Counted from the stretch's first letter, positions 1 to 10,208 are shown. The stretch: DNA of 43,954 bases from an uncultured delta proteobacterium (GCA_903923175.1 CAIXWQ010000382.1:1-43954); one strand, 5' to 3'. Numbers and translations: made by a program. Notes: generated by a model not told the origin, from the sequence alone.

Positions 1-115
1 CGACGCAAGCCGTGAGCAGCGCGGCCGCGAGGATGGCGCGGGGCGCGCGCGCTGCGGACGCCGCGCGCGCCGCTGGCTCCGAGCGAGCTGCGGGAGCCGA
101 GGGAACGGAGGGCAT
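1..115 (-). CDS. N-terminus of a putative lipoprotein running off the left edge (partial)
   Basis: Reverse complement from ATG at 115 reads MPSVPSAPAARSEPAARAASAARAPRAILAAALLTACV..., a signal peptide with lipobox LTAC; open at the window edge so absent from the ORF track. Confidence 0.45.
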   Translation of the reverse strand, partial: MPSVPSAPAARSEPAARAASAARAPRAILAAALLTACV

Positions 116-281
116 CGGGGGAGGCGCGGCCAACCCGCGGGCGATAGCACGAGCGGCGGGGGCGGCGCACCCGAGCCGGCTCGTCCACGTCTCCCCGGCG
201 CCCCCGCCTTCATGGGAGGCGCTCACGCGGGCCGATGCTAGGCTCGAAACGCTACGCGCTCCGCGGCGTACCCACACGAAG

Positions 282-1166
282 ATGCCCCTCGCCCGCCGAC
301 TCCACGCCCACGCCCGCCCGCTCGCCCTCCCCCTCGCCGCGCTCGCCGGCCTGGTCGGGCTGGTCGGCACGACGCTCGCGCCCGCCGGCCTGCTCCCGAG
401 CGGCGCGGTGCCGACGGTCCAGGCCGCCACCAACGGCCCGAAGACCCCGGGCTGGCTCGGCGTCGGCATGGAGAAGCCGAAGGCGCTCGGCGGCGTGCTG
501 GTCACGCGCGTGATCCGCGGCTCGCCGGCCGCGCAGAAGGGGGTGCGGCTCGACGATCGCATCGTCAAGGTCGACGGCAAGGTGGTCTCGGATCCCAGCG
601 ACGTGAGCGGCGCGGTCGCGGCCAAGGGGGCGGGCAAGAGCGTCGTGCTCGAGCTCGTGCGCGACGCGCAACCCCTCGCCGTCACGGTGGATCTCGCGGC
701 GCGGCCGACCCCCGAGCAGGTGTTCCGCATGGACATGGTCGGGCGCAAGCTGAGCAGCCTGCCGCCGCTCGCGCTCGCGTCGGGGCCGGGGCCCGTCGCG
801 TATCCCGCGCTCGACGGCCGCGTGGTGCTCGTCGACATGTTCGCGACCTGGTGCGGCGCCTGTCTGCAGCTCGGCCCCTACTACCAGGCGATGCACGCCA
901 AGTACGCGTCGCAGGGGCTCACCGTCCTCGGCATCTCCGACGAGGCCCCGAAGGCGCTCGCCGGCTGGGCGAAGCAGAACGCCGTGACGTACACGGTCGC
1001 GAGCGACACCACGAGCAGCGCCTTCGCGACCTTCTCCGCGCCGGCCATCCCGGCCTCGCTCGTGGTCGACAAGCACGGCGTCATCCGCGACGTCGAGATC
1101 GGCTTCGAGCTCGCGCAGGTGCAGAAGACCGAGGCCCTCATCCAGGCCCTGCTCAAGGAGCCGTGA
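282..1166 (+). CDS. PDZ domain plus TlpA/thioredoxin-like fusion protein, exported
   Basis: Signal-like N-terminus; PDZ motif GWLGVGM...GGVLVTRVIRGSPAAQKGVRLDDRIVKVDGK; thioredoxin-like VVLVDMFATWCGACLQLGPYYQAM with CxxC and cis-Pro region SAPAIPASLVVDKHG. Start chosen at 282 instead of the ORF start at 12. Confidence 0.85.
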   Translation: MPLARRLHAHARPLALPLAALAGLVGLVGTTLAPAGLLPSGAVPTVQAATNGPKTPGWLGVGMEKPKALGGVLVTRVIRGSPAAQKGVRLDDRIVKVDGKVVSDPSDVSGAVAAKGAGKSVVLELVRDAQPLAVTVDLAARPTPEQVFRMDMVGRKLSSLPPLALASGPGPVAYPALDGRVVLVDMFATWCGACLQLGPYYQAMHAKYASQGLTVLGISDEAPKALAGWAKQNAVTYTVASDTTSSAFATFSAPAIPASLVVDKHGVIRDVEIGFELAQVQKTEALIQALLKEP

Positions 1167-1230
1167 GCGCGGCGCAGCCGAGCCGCGTGAAGGCCACCCG
1201 AGCCGAGAGAGCCACGAGGGCCGCGTCGCG

Positions 1231-2646
1231 ATGACCAAAGTGCTCGACCCCGACGCGATGGTCCGCGTGCTCGGAGAGCTCTGCGCGGTGCTCCGCCGGC
1301 GCGGGCTGCCGATCGCGCCGCCCGAGATCATCGACGCCGCGCGCGCGCTGGTCGTGTGCGGCCTCGACGAGCGCGCCACGGTTCGCGAGGCGCTCGCGAC
1401 GACGCTGGTCAAGCGCGTCGCCGACCGACCGATCTTCGACGAGTCCTTCGACGCGTTCTTCGCGCACGACGCCCGGGCGGCGGGCGACCTCTTCGAACGG
1501 CTGCGGGCCGACGGCTTCGACGACGCGGAGCTCGCCGCGCTGCGCGAGATCCTCGCGGCCGACGCCGACACGGGCACGCTGGCCGCGCTCCTCGGCGCGG
1601 GCGGCGACGCCGAGCTCACGCGCCTGCTGCTGCGCCCCGACGTGCAGCGCGCGCTCGAGGGGCTCGGCAGCCAGCTTCAGATCGGCTTCTTCACGCAGCG
1701 CGCCTCCGAGATCGTCGGGCTCGGGCGCGCCTCGGGCGGGCTCGCGCGCCTGCGCACCGCGCTCAAGGGCGCGCTCGGCGAGCGGGGCGAGGCGATGGCC
1801 GAGAGGCTCGCGAAGGAGCTCGATCGCACGCGCGGCGAGGTCCGCGACTTTGTGCGCCGCGAGATGATGCGTCGCAACCCGGGCGCGCAGACCGACGCGA
1901 AGAAGCGCCGCCTCGAGCGCACGCCGTTCACCTCGCTCTCGGACGTCGAGGTCGAGGAGGTGCGCCGCGCGGTGCGCCGGCTCGCCGAGAAGCTCCGAGG
2001 CAAGGCGCGCGTGCGTCGCCGCCACGCGCGGCGCGGCGCGCTCGATCTCCGCCGCACCATGCGCCTCTCCTGGAAGACCGCCGGCGTGCCGACGTGCCCC
2101 GCGCGCAAGCTGCGCCCGCGCGATCGCCCGAAGCTCGTCCTGCTCTGCGACGTGAGCGACTCGGTGCGCCTCGCCGCGCGGTTCATGCTGGAGCTCGTCT
2201 GGGCGCTGCAGGAGCTCTTCGCCGACACCCGCAGCTTCGTCTTCGTGAGCCAGCTCGGCGAGGTGACCAAGCTGTTCCGGCGCGAGCCGGTCGGCGCCGC
2301 GCTCGGCCGCGTCTTCTCCGGCGAGGCCGTCTCGCTCGCCGACAACTCGAACTACGGGGCGGTGTTCGCGCGCTTCTGGGACGAGCACCAGGGGCTGATC
2401 GACAGGCGCACCACGGTCGTGGTCATCGGCGACGGCCGGAACAACTACCAGGCCGACGAGGCGTGGGCGCTCGCGGCGATGAAGCGTCGGGCGCGCGCGC
2501 TCCTCTGGATCAACCCGGAGCGCCGCGGCTCGTGGGGCATCGGCGACAGCGCCATGCACAAGTACGCGCCCGAGTGCACGCGCGTGCTCGAGGTCGCCTG
2601 CGCGGCGGAGCTCGAGGACGCGGCGCGGGCGCTCGTCGCGCGCTGA
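1231..2646 (+). CDS. VWA domain-containing CoxE-like protein
   Basis: C-terminal VWA: RPKLVLLCDVSDSVRLAARFMLELVWALQELFADTRSFVFVSQLGEVTKLF...TTVVVIGDGRNNYQ; Arg-rich N-terminal half typical of CoxE-like proteins. Confidence 0.8.
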   Translation: MTKVLDPDAMVRVLGELCAVLRRRGLPIAPPEIIDAARALVVCGLDERATVREALATTLVKRVADRPIFDESFDAFFAHDARAAGDLFERLRADGFDDAELAALREILAADADTGTLAALLGAGGDAELTRLLLRPDVQRALEGLGSQLQIGFFTQRASEIVGLGRASGGLARLRTALKGALGERGEAMAERLAKELDRTRGEVRDFVRREMMRRNPGAQTDAKKRRLERTPFTSLSDVEVEEVRRAVRRLAEKLRGKARVRRRHARRGALDLRRTMRLSWKTAGVPTCPARKLRPRDRPKLVLLCDVSDSVRLAARFMLELVWALQELFADTRSFVFVSQLGEVTKLFRREPVGAALGRVFSGEAVSLADNSNYGAVFARFWDEHQGLIDRRTTVVVIGDGRNNYQADEAWALAAMKRRARALLWINPERRGSWGIGDSAMHKYAPECTRVLEVACAAELEDAARALVAR

Positions 2647-2768
2647 GCTCGAGCCGGGGCGGGCGCGGAGCGGAAGATCCGACCGAGCCCGCGCCCGTCA
2701 CGCCGGAATCGGCGCGATCTCGCGGGATCGGCTTGCCCGCCCACCCCCTCGCGTCTACCCCGCGCGCG

Positions 2769-4721
2769 ATGGCTTCACTCGTCTCGCGCTGGGCCCTCGC
2801 GACGTTGTTCGCGACCTCCGTCGTCTCGCTCGGCTCGGCCGGCTGCAAGCGCCACCGCGTCGTGCGTCTCCACGGCCACGGAAAGGGCGGGCGCATCAAC
2901 GCCGTCGCCTCGGCGAGCGCGGTCGCCTCGCAGCTCGCCAAGCTCCCGACGGCACCGCCCGCGATGGCGCTCGAGGTCTGGATCAAGGATCCGGAGGCGG
3001 TCGCCGAGAAGCTCATCCCGCGCTTCATGAAGCTGCAGGGGGTCCCGGTCCCGCCGACCAAGATGCTCGTGCCGTCGCTCTCGCGGCTGCTGACGAACGG
3101 GCTCCCGCCGGAGAAGGCGCGCAACCTCGAGCAGATCGATACGACGCAGCCCTTCGGCTACATCGTCCTCGACACGCCGCTCGGCACCGCGCCGACGGCC
3201 GACGGCGGCTCGCGCTTCGTGCTCGCGGCGACCGCCAAGGACGCCAAGACCGGCCAGAGCTACGTCGACGACTACGCGAGCCAGGAGGGGGCCACCAAGG
3301 AGAGCTGCGTCCTCGGCGGCGGCCGCCAGATCGCCTGCTACAAGGGGAAGAACACCGGTCGCTACCTCGCCTACCTCGACGGGCGCGTGCTGCTCTCGAC
3401 GGACAAAGAGGCGATCACCGAGTCGGCGCCCCGCGTCGCGGCCGGCATCGAAGCCGCCAAGACGCAGTCGCACCTGATCGTCGCGCGCGCGCCGAAGAGC
3501 TGGATCTACGGGCCGTTCAAGCGCGGCATCGAGTCGGCCTGGGTGAACTGGGTGGGGCCGCAGCTCGGCGGCGCGACGACGGGGCCGGCCAAGGCCTTCT
3601 TCGACGACATCGCGACCTCGGCGCAAGGCACGTTCCCGGGCGTCGGCGACCTCGAGGTCTTCGTCGACGCCACCGACGATCAGGCGAGCGCGACGCTGAC
3701 GCTGCTCGCCGACCCGGGGACGCCGTTCGCGAAGTTCCTCGGCGCCTATCCGACCGAGGCGCCCTCGACGCTGTTGATGGCCCCCCGCGACTCGCTGGCC
3801 GCAGCCTCGTTCCGCTTCCCGCTCCCCTGGCTCGAGCTGATCCGCAAGTTTCTCACCACGCCGCCCCCCGGCGTCGAGATCCCGGCCGATCTCAAGGCCA
3901 AGACCGAGGCGGCCTTCAGCGACTTCCAGGCCGCGCTCACCGGCGACGTGCTCATCGCCAACCTCGCCGATCCCCCCCCCGGCGGCCCCGGCACCAACGT
4001 CATGCGCTTCGGCGTGAAGGACGTCGCGTCGGCCAAGAAGGCCGCCAAGGGGCTGGTCGACTTCCTCATCCCCGACAAGCTCCCGCGCACGCCGATCACG
4101 GGCGACGAAGGCGCGGCCGGTGAGGTCGTCGAGATCCCGATGGAGATCCCGCAGGGGGCGCCGCCGGGCACCAAGCTGCCGCCGATCGGGCTCGGCTGGG
4201 TGGTCAAAGGCAACTTCCTCTACGTCGCGCGGGGCTCGAACCCGAAGGAGCGCGCGCTCGCGTTCGCCAGCGGCAAGGCCGACACCGTGCTCGGCGCCGA
4301 CGCCATGGTGAAGACGCGCATCGGCACGATGCCCGCGAACGCCGCCTTCGCCTCGGTGGTCGCGCCGTTCCGCGCCGACACGCCGATCGCCGCCGCGTTG
4401 AAGCAGCCGCCGCTCCCCGAGGCGATCTCGTTCGCCGTCGAGCCGTCGGCGAACGCGCTCGTCGTGCACGCGAAGTTCGACATCGAGCTGACGTTCGCGG
4501 TCATCGCCCCGATGCTGCTGGCGCCGCCGCGTGGTGCCGGCGGTCCCGGCGGCCCTGGCGGTCAGCCTGGGATGATGCAGCCGGGGATGGGCATGCAGCC
4601 GGGCATGCCGCCGGGGATGATGGGCGGCCCTGCCGGCTCCGCGGTCCCGCCGGTCAACGTCCCCTCGGCCCCGAGCGGCGCCACGCTCGATCTGCCGACG
4701 CGACGCCACACCGACTACTGA
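2769..4721 (+). CDS. Hypothetical lipoprotein with Gly/Pro/Met-rich C-terminus
   Basis: ATG at 2769 inside the longer ORF; lipobox LGSAGCKR; C-terminal GGPGGPGGQPGMMQPGMGMQPGMPPGMMGG. Confidence 0.7.
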   Translation: MASLVSRWALATLFATSVVSLGSAGCKRHRVVRLHGHGKGGRINAVASASAVASQLAKLPTAPPAMALEVWIKDPEAVAEKLIPRFMKLQGVPVPPTKMLVPSLSRLLTNGLPPEKARNLEQIDTTQPFGYIVLDTPLGTAPTADGGSRFVLAATAKDAKTGQSYVDDYASQEGATKESCVLGGGRQIACYKGKNTGRYLAYLDGRVLLSTDKEAITESAPRVAAGIEAAKTQSHLIVARAPKSWIYGPFKRGIESAWVNWVGPQLGGATTGPAKAFFDDIATSAQGTFPGVGDLEVFVDATDDQASATLTLLADPGTPFAKFLGAYPTEAPSTLLMAPRDSLAAASFRFPLPWLELIRKFLTTPPPGVEIPADLKAKTEAAFSDFQAALTGDVLIANLADPPPGGPGTNVMRFGVKDVASAKKAAKGLVDFLIPDKLPRTPITGDEGAAGEVVEIPMEIPQGAPPGTKLPPIGLGWVVKGNFLYVARGSNPKERALAFASGKADTVLGADAMVKTRIGTMPANAAFASVVAPFRADTPIAAALKQPPLPEAISFAVEPSANALVVHAKFDIELTFAVIAPMLLAPPRGAGGPGGPGGQPGMMQPGMGMQPGMPPGMMGGPAGSAVPPVNVPSAPSGATLDLPTRRHTDY

Positions 4722-4869
4722 CCGCGCGGGCGCCGCGAGGCGCGTGCGTGGGCGCGGCTCGACGCAGGGGCGCGAGGTCGCGAAGTGGCGCGGGGGCGTC
4801 GCGTCCGTCAGACTGAGGGGGCTCGCTGCTCTTCCGCCGCTTCGCTTCGACTCGCTCCTTCGTCTCCGG

Positions 4870-5736
4870 ATGCCTCGCCCCTTCTCTCTCCGCACGATCT
4901 TGTGGCCGGTCGCCCTGCTCTCGGGGGGCGTCGCCGCTGCCGCGTTGCCCTCGGTCGGCTGCTCGTACGAGAGCGCCGCCGACGCGACGACGACGCTGCA
5001 CCCGATCGACACCGGGACCTCTGGCGACGCCCAGCTGATCGAGGTCGGCGGCGACGACGGCGGCCACGTCGAGCTGTGCGGCGCGGTCCGCCGCTGCGAC
5101 CCCGATCGCACCGACATCTGCTCGAGCGCGCCCAACGACGCCGGCAGCGACACGGGCGACGCCGATGCCGTCCCCGACGCCCCGACGCTGCTCGCGTGCC
5201 GCGTGCTGCGCGAAGGCGGGAGCGTCATCGCGTCGTGCGCGCCGGCCGGCACCGCCGCCGACTCCGCGTACTGCACGAGCGACGACGACTGCGAGCCCGG
5301 GCTCGCGTGCGTGGGCGATCCGGGGCGTTGCCTGCCGTACTGCTGCGGCGCCACCGCGGGCGCAGATCCCTGCGGCAAGGCGCGCTACTGCGCGGCGCTG
5401 GCGGTCGCCGCGCGTCCGAACGATCGCGTCCCGGTCTGCGCGCCGCTCGACAATTGCCCGCTGCTCCAGGACCAGGACCACTGCCCGACCGGCTCCTCCT
5501 GCACCGTCGTGCGCAACGACGGCGCGACGACGTGCGTGCCGATCGGCTCCGGTCAGGACTTCCAGGCGTGCCCGTGCGATCGCGGCTACGTCTGCCTCGG
5601 CCCCGACGGCAACCGGCTCTGCCGCAAGCTGTGCAAGGTCGGTGACCATACCGCGTGCGGCGCGGGCACCTGCGAGGCGCTCTCGACCATCCCCTCGGGC
5701 TTCGGGATCTGCACCGCCGCCGACGGCGGTCTCTAG
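4870..5736 (+). CDS. Hypothetical Cys-rich lipoprotein
   Basis: Signal peptide MPRPFSLRTILWPVALLSGGVAAAALPSVGC; about two dozen Cys in the mature part (CTSDDDCEPGLACVGDPGRCLPYCCG...). Confidence 0.7.
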   Translation: MPRPFSLRTILWPVALLSGGVAAAALPSVGCSYESAADATTTLHPIDTGTSGDAQLIEVGGDDGGHVELCGAVRRCDPDRTDICSSAPNDAGSDTGDADAVPDAPTLLACRVLREGGSVIASCAPAGTAADSAYCTSDDDCEPGLACVGDPGRCLPYCCGATAGADPCGKARYCAALAVAARPNDRVPVCAPLDNCPLLQDQDHCPTGSSCTVVRNDGATTCVPIGSGQDFQACPCDRGYVCLGPDGNRLCRKLCKVGDHTACGAGTCEALSTIPSGFGICTAADGGL

Positions 5737-5752
5737 CCGGCTTCTGGCCGAG

Positions 5753-6547
5753 TCAGTCGCGGAGCCACTTCGGCGCGCGCTTCTCGCGCAGCGCGGCGAG
5801 CGCTTCCTTGTGATCGTGCGTCCGCCACGTCTCGACGAAGCGGTCGAGCTCGCGCTCGTACGAGGCCGCGCGGTCGAGCTCCAGCGCGTCGAGCATGCCG
5901 AGCTTCATGGCTGCGATGGCGCGCGGCGCGCCGGCGATCACGTCGCGCGCGATCTCCCGCGCGCGGGCCAGCGCGGCGCCGTTCTCGACGACCTCGTCGA
6001 CCAGGCCGACGCGCAGCGCGTCCTCGGCGCTGCACGGCGCGCCGGTGAGCAACAGCCGCTTGGCCGCGCCGAGCCCCACCAGGCGCACCAGCCGCGTCGT
6101 GCCGCCCCACCCCGACGCGACGCCGATGCGCGTCTGTTTGAACGAGAGCCAGGCCCCTTGCTCCGCGACGCGCAGATCGCACGCCGACACGACCTCGCAG
6201 CCGCCGCCGTAGACGTCGCCCGAGATCGCCGCGATCACCACCGCGGGCATGCGCTCGAGACGGGCGAGCGCCGTCATCACCTCGCCCGCGAACGCGCGCG
6301 CCTGCGCCTCGTCGGCGATGGCCGCGACCTCGCGCAGATCCGCCCCGGCGAGGAACACGGGCTTCTGCCCGGGCCCGCGCGGCGCCGCGGCGAGGATGAT
6401 GGCACGCAGCGAGCCGTCCGCCTCCGCGAGCGCGATCGCGTCGCAGAGCCGCTCGATCGTGGCGCGATCGAGCGCGTTGGCGCTGGCCGGCCGATCGATC
6501 GTCCAGAGCTCGACCAGACCACCTTCTTCGCGCGTGACGTGGAGCAT
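5753..6547 (-). CDS. Enoyl-CoA hydratase/isomerase family protein
   Basis: Crotonase motifs: FLAGADLREVA, AVVIAAISGDVYGGGCEVVSACDLRVAEQGAWLSFKQTRIGVASGWGGTTRLVRLVG. Confidence 0.9.
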   Translation of the reverse strand: MLHVTREEGGLVELWTIDRPASANALDRATIERLCDAIALAEADGSLRAIILAAAPRGPGQKPVFLAGADLREVAAIADEAQARAFAGEVMTALARLERMPAVVIAAISGDVYGGGCEVVSACDLRVAEQGAWLSFKQTRIGVASGWGGTTRLVRLVGLGAAKRLLLTGAPCSAEDALRVGLVDEVVENGAALARAREIARDVIAGAPRAIAAMKLGMLDALELDRAASYERELDRFVETWRTHDHKEALAALREKRAPKWLRD

Positions 6548-6610
6548 CGGAACTCCTTCGACGGGCGTCGTCGCCCGCTGAACCGTGCGGCTCGCTCGCC
6601 CCGCGTGGGG

Positions 6611-7828
6611 CTATTCGAGGAAGTCTTTGTCGCGCAGCTTGCGCGGGATGTACTCGTCGGTGACGAAGCTGATCCCCTTGTTGGAGAGGGCTTCGATCTC
6701 CATCTTGAACCCGGCGTTCACCAGCGCGTTGATCTCGCGCTGCCACTGCGGCGCCTTGAACCACGGGTAGCCGAGCATCTGCTTGGCGCGCGTGACGTCC
6801 TCTTTCTCGAGGTCGATCTTCACGTCCTCCGACAGCTTGTACTTGTCGTAGTCGTAGATCGACATCCCGATGAAGCGGGCCTTCGGCAGCGCGAGGCGCA
6901 TGCTCTCGTACGCGAGGCTGATCGAGCCCTGCTTGAGCACCGAGTAGATGTACAGCCCCCACGGATCGCAGTCGACGAGCACGTAGACCGGGAGCTTCAG
7001 CTCGCGGGACATGCGCTGCAGGAGCCTTCGGGCGCCGCGCGCCCCCTGCCCCTCGGTCGTCATCAGGATGCAGTTGGCCTTGCGCCAGTACTTGTCCTCG
7101 TTGAGACGCGCCCAGACGGCGAACTTCTCGACGACGAGCACGTACTGCGCGGTGCACTTCGTGAACTTGATCGCGTAGTCCTCGACGATCGACGGGATCG
7201 CGTAGCCGCCGCTGCCGAGGCGCGACAGATCGATCTCGTCGCCGTTGTCCTCGATGGTGAGCGTGCCGACCACGCGTCCCTTCGGGTTGGCGAAGAGGTG
7301 CAGCTCCTCGCGGAGCGCGTCGACGGTGACCTCGAGGTCCTCGATGACCGGATCGCTCTCCTCCTGGCCATCGAAGGTGTTCTCGCGCGTCCCCTTGATC
7401 GTGTGCTTCGTCATGTAGAAGAGATCACGGATGCTGGTCGTCTTGCCGACGTCCAGCAGCTCCTTGACCGCTCCGGCGACGAGGAAGGTCTGCATGAACT
7501 TCTTCGCCATCGCCTTGTTGAAGAACTCGCGGGTCTGCGCGCGGTCGCCCAGCTCGATGAGGTTCTTCTGCTCGTTGAACGAGACGTTCGAGAGCGCGCG
7601 CAGCGGGATCGAGAGCGTGGGGTTCTCGCCGCGCGCGACGGCGCCCACGGTGGCCTGCGCCATCTTCTCGATCTTGCCGAGCGTCTTGACCGCGCGCGCG
7701 CGCTTCTCGTCGGCGAAGCGCTGCTCCGAGGCGGTGAGCGGCGCCTCCACGTAGGGCTTCGGCGCGCTCGCCGTGGGCCCGCTGGTCGTCGGCGTCGCAC
7801 CCTTCTTCGCTGCCTTCTTGGTCGCCAT
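6611..7828 (-). CDS. top6A: DNA topoisomerase VI subunit A (Spo11/Top6A family)
   Basis: Catalytic-Tyr region TTSIRDLFYMTKH; Toprim motif LPVYVLVDCDPWGLYIYSVLKQGS; C-terminal block MLGYPWFKAPQWQREINALVNAGFKMEIEALSNKGISFVTDEYIPRKL. Confidence 0.95.
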   Translation of the reverse strand: MATKKAAKKGATPTTSGPTASAPKPYVEAPLTASEQRFADEKRARAVKTLGKIEKMAQATVGAVARGENPTLSIPLRALSNVSFNEQKNLIELGDRAQTREFFNKAMAKKFMQTFLVAGAVKELLDVGKTTSIRDLFYMTKHTIKGTRENTFDGQEESDPVIEDLEVTVDALREELHLFANPKGRVVGTLTIEDNGDEIDLSRLGSGGYAIPSIVEDYAIKFTKCTAQYVLVVEKFAVWARLNEDKYWRKANCILMTTEGQGARGARRLLQRMSRELKLPVYVLVDCDPWGLYIYSVLKQGSISLAYESMRLALPKARFIGMSIYDYDKYKLSEDVKIDLEKEDVTRAKQMLGYPWFKAPQWQREINALVNAGFKMEIEALSNKGISFVTDEYIPRKLRDKDFLE

Positions 7829-7846
7829 CCGTCGTGCCTCTTCTGA

Positions 7847-10021
7847 CTACTTCTTCACGGGGTGGATGATCGGCAGGACGAGCTGCTTCTTGCCGTTCGC
7901 TTTGGCGCCCTTGGCCGGCGGCGGCGGGGGCGGCGCGGGCTTCTTCGAGGCCTTCGGCGCGGGCGGCGGAGGAGGCGCAGCCTTCTTCGAGGCCTTCGGT
8001 GCGGGTGGCGGAGGAGGCGGCGGCGCAGCCTTCTTCTTCGCTGCAGGCGCCGGAGGAGGTGGAGGCGGCGGCGGCGCAGCCTTCTTCGAAGCCTTCGGCG
8101 CGGGCGGAGGAGGCGGCGGTGCGGCCTTCTTCGAGGCCTTCGCGGGCGGCGCCGGCGGCTCGGCCGCGGCCTTCGGCGCCTTCTTCTTGGGCGCCGCGCC
8201 GTCGTCGTCGTCGTCCGCAGCCGGCGGCGGCATCGACGCGAGGTGTCGCGGCTCGGTCGGCTCGGTCGGCTCCGGGCGCTCGCTCGTCGGCGCGGCCGCA
8301 GCCGTCTCGTCGCCCTCGGTCGCTTCGGTGCCGTCGCCGTCGCCGCGGACGGCGGCCATGCGCACGAAGTTCGGAAGCGCCTCGTGGAACGAGGCCTCGA
8401 GCGTCGCCTTGTCGCCGTGGAGGATCTTCGCGATCGCGCCTGCGACCTCGGGGATGTAGCGCTCGAAGAGGCTCTTGCGCTGCGCATCGGCCTGCAGCCG
8501 CTGGCGCGCGCGCAGATGGATCCCGAGCTTGCGCCCGACGTCGCGGAGCGCGAGCTTGATCTCGGCGAGCATCTCCGGGTAGTGCGCGACCGCTTCCTTC
8601 GCCTCGTTGGTGAACGGCACCCAGACCGAGGCGAGGTGCACCATGACGGCGAGCGGGCCGACCGGGAGCGACCCCTTCGGCTGCGCGAGCTCGTAGTTCT
8701 TCCAGTTGGTGTCGAGCACTCCCTCCGTGATCGCGCACGCGCGCGGCTGGTATTGCAGCGGCACGCGGTTGGCGAAGCGGAGGATCTCGGCCGGCTCGTC
8801 GCTCGGCAGATCGCCGCCATAGGCGAGGCCGACCTCGATGACGAACGGGTTGCCGCGGTAGACCGCCGGCGGGCGCGTGGTCGACGCGTAGAATTCGGCC
8901 TTGAAGCGGCGCTTGAGCCCCTCGACCGTGAGCATCTCGCCGATCGGCACGACGCAGCTCGCGCTCGGCGGCGGGATCTTCACCTCGCCGAGCGCCGTGT
9001 GCAGGCGCTCGACGTCCTCGCCGTGCACGTCGCCGGCCTTCAGCCGCGGCGAGACCTTCGCCGCCTCGCAGATCTGCGTGGCGACCTGCATCGAGACCTT
9101 GGAGAAGTGGTCGTGCAGCGCGCGCGGCACGGTCACGTCGCCCGAGTCCTGCAGGATCTTGAGCAGCATCCCGAGCTCGACGCCGTGCGGGTGCGGCTTG
9201 ATCTCCTCGGCCTCGCGCGGCAGCTCCTCGGCGACGCGCGGGTAGTAGATCGGCTCGCCCTTGGGCGGCGCGTAGTAGAGCTCGAGGTGCGGGTTGGCGA
9301 CGACGGTCTGCTCGAGGTACGCGTCGACGCCAGTCCGCCCTGCGCGGTACGTGCCCGTCAGCTCGATCTCGACGCGGGTGCCGTGATCCTTCTCGGCCCA
9401 GTGCTTCGAGGTCTCGTCTTGCGCGTTGGGGTCGAGCTCGTCGTCGGTGAGGACGTCGGGGTTGTTGTTGCGGGTGTCGATCCGCAGCGTGATCTTCTGC
9501 GCGGGCTTCTTCTTCGCCGTCTTCGAGATGATCGTGATCGGCTTGCCGGTGGTGAGCTGGCCGTAGAGCCCCGCCGCGCTGATGCCGATCCCCTGCTGCC
9601 CGCGCGACTGCTTGAGCCGGTGGAACTTCGAGCCGTACAGCAGCTTCGCGAAGATCTTCGGAATCTGCGCCTTCACGATGCCGGGGCCGTTGTCCTCGAT
9701 GGCGACGCGGAAGCGCGAGGCCTTCGCCTCCTGCCCCTCCTTGGCCGGAGCGGCGGCGAGCATCTCGAGGATCTCGACGCGGATGCTCGGGAGGATGCCG
9801 GCCTCTTCACCGGCGTCGAGGGCGTTGTCGACCGCCTCTTTGACCGTGGTCAGCAGCGCCTTCGCCGGGTTGTCGAAGCCGAGCAGGTGGCGGTTCTTCG
9901 TGAAGAACTCGCTGACGCTGATCTCGCGCTGGCGCGAGGCCATCGCCTCGGCGGTCGCGCGTCGCTCGGGACGCTCGGGCTTGCCCGCGCTCTTCGTGGG
10001 GGGATTCGGGGTCGCGGCCAT
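7847..10021 (-). CDS. top6B: DNA topoisomerase VI subunit B with Pro/Lys-rich C-terminal tail
   Basis: GHKL ATPase motifs [44 protein letters not shown]; archaeal-type Top6B core; start [11 protein letters not shown] at 10021. Confidence 0.95.
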   Translation of the reverse strand: MAATPNPPTKSAGKPERPERRATAEAMASRQREISVSEFFTKNRHLLGFDNPAKALLTTVKEAVDNALDAGEEAGILPSIRVEILEMLAAAPAKEGQEAKASRFRVAIEDNGPGIVKAQIPKIFAKLLYGSKFHRLKQSRGQQGIGISAAGLYGQLTTGKPITIISKTAKKKPAQKITLRIDTRNNNPDVLTDDELDPNAQDETSKHWAEKDHGTRVEIELTGTYRAGRTGVDAYLEQTVVANPHLELYYAPPKGEPIYYPRVAEELPREAEEIKPHPHGVELGMLLKILQDSGDVTVPRALHDHFSKVSMQVATQICEAAKVSPRLKAGDVHGEDVERLHTALGEVKIPPPSASCVVPIGEMLTVEGLKRRFKAEFYASTTRPPAVYRGNPFVIEVGLAYGGDLPSDEPAEILRFANRVPLQYQPRACAITEGVLDTNWKNYELAQPKGSLPVGPLAVMVHLASVWVPFTNEAKEAVAHYPEMLAEIKLALRDVGRKLGIHLRARQRLQADAQRKSLFERYIPEVAGAIAKILHGDKATLEASFHEALPNFVRMAAVRGDGDGTEATEGDETAAAAPTSERPEPTEPTEPRHLASMPPPAADDDDDGAAPKKKAPKAAAEPPAPPAKASKKAAPPPPPPAPKASKKAAPPPPPPPPAPAAKKKAAPPPPPPPAPKASKKAAPPPPPAPKASKKPAPPPPPPAKGAKANGKKQLVLPIIHPVKK
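7933..8155 (-). repeat. Imperfect tandem repeat (about five units of roughly 45 bp) encoding the ([15 protein letters not shown])n tail of Top6B
   Basis: Recurring gcgcagccttcttcgaggccttcggcgcgggcggaggaggcgg units on the + strand. Confidence 0.85.
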
Positions 10022-10046
10022 CGGAAGGCGTGCCGTTAGCGCGTGG

Positions 10047-10063
10047 CCTGAACATGAGTCAAG
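10047..10063 (-). promoter_or_regulatory. Candidate LexA-like motif upstream of top6B: CTTGACTCATGTTCAGG
   Basis: 26 bp upstream of the top6B start, overlapping a TTGACT -35-like hexamer; shares 14 of 19 aligned positions with the motif in front of dnaE2. Confidence 0.35.
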
Positions 10064-10139
10064 CGCCAGTCGCCGCGTCGAGCAGGTGCAACCGCAGCTC
10101 ATCTTCCCGCACGTGCTCGTGTTCGTGCCCCTCTCGCGT

Positions 10140-10181
10140 GCTCGGGCTCGGGCTCGGGCTCGCGGTCGGGCTCGGGCTCGA
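10140..10181 (+). repeat. GGCTCG/CTCGGG hexanucleotide microsatellite in the top6B-dnaE2 intergenic region
   Basis: gctcgggctcgggctcgggctcgcggtcgggctcgggctcga. Confidence 0.9.
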
Positions 10182-10208
10182 ACGTCGCTTCCCACGCAGC
10201 CCCTCAGC

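Noticed and set aside
7773-8459. Gly-rich + strand ORF ([20 protein letters not shown]...)
   Set aside because: Exact antisense of the Pro/Lys repeat tail of top6B; composition artefact of GC-rich repeat DNA.
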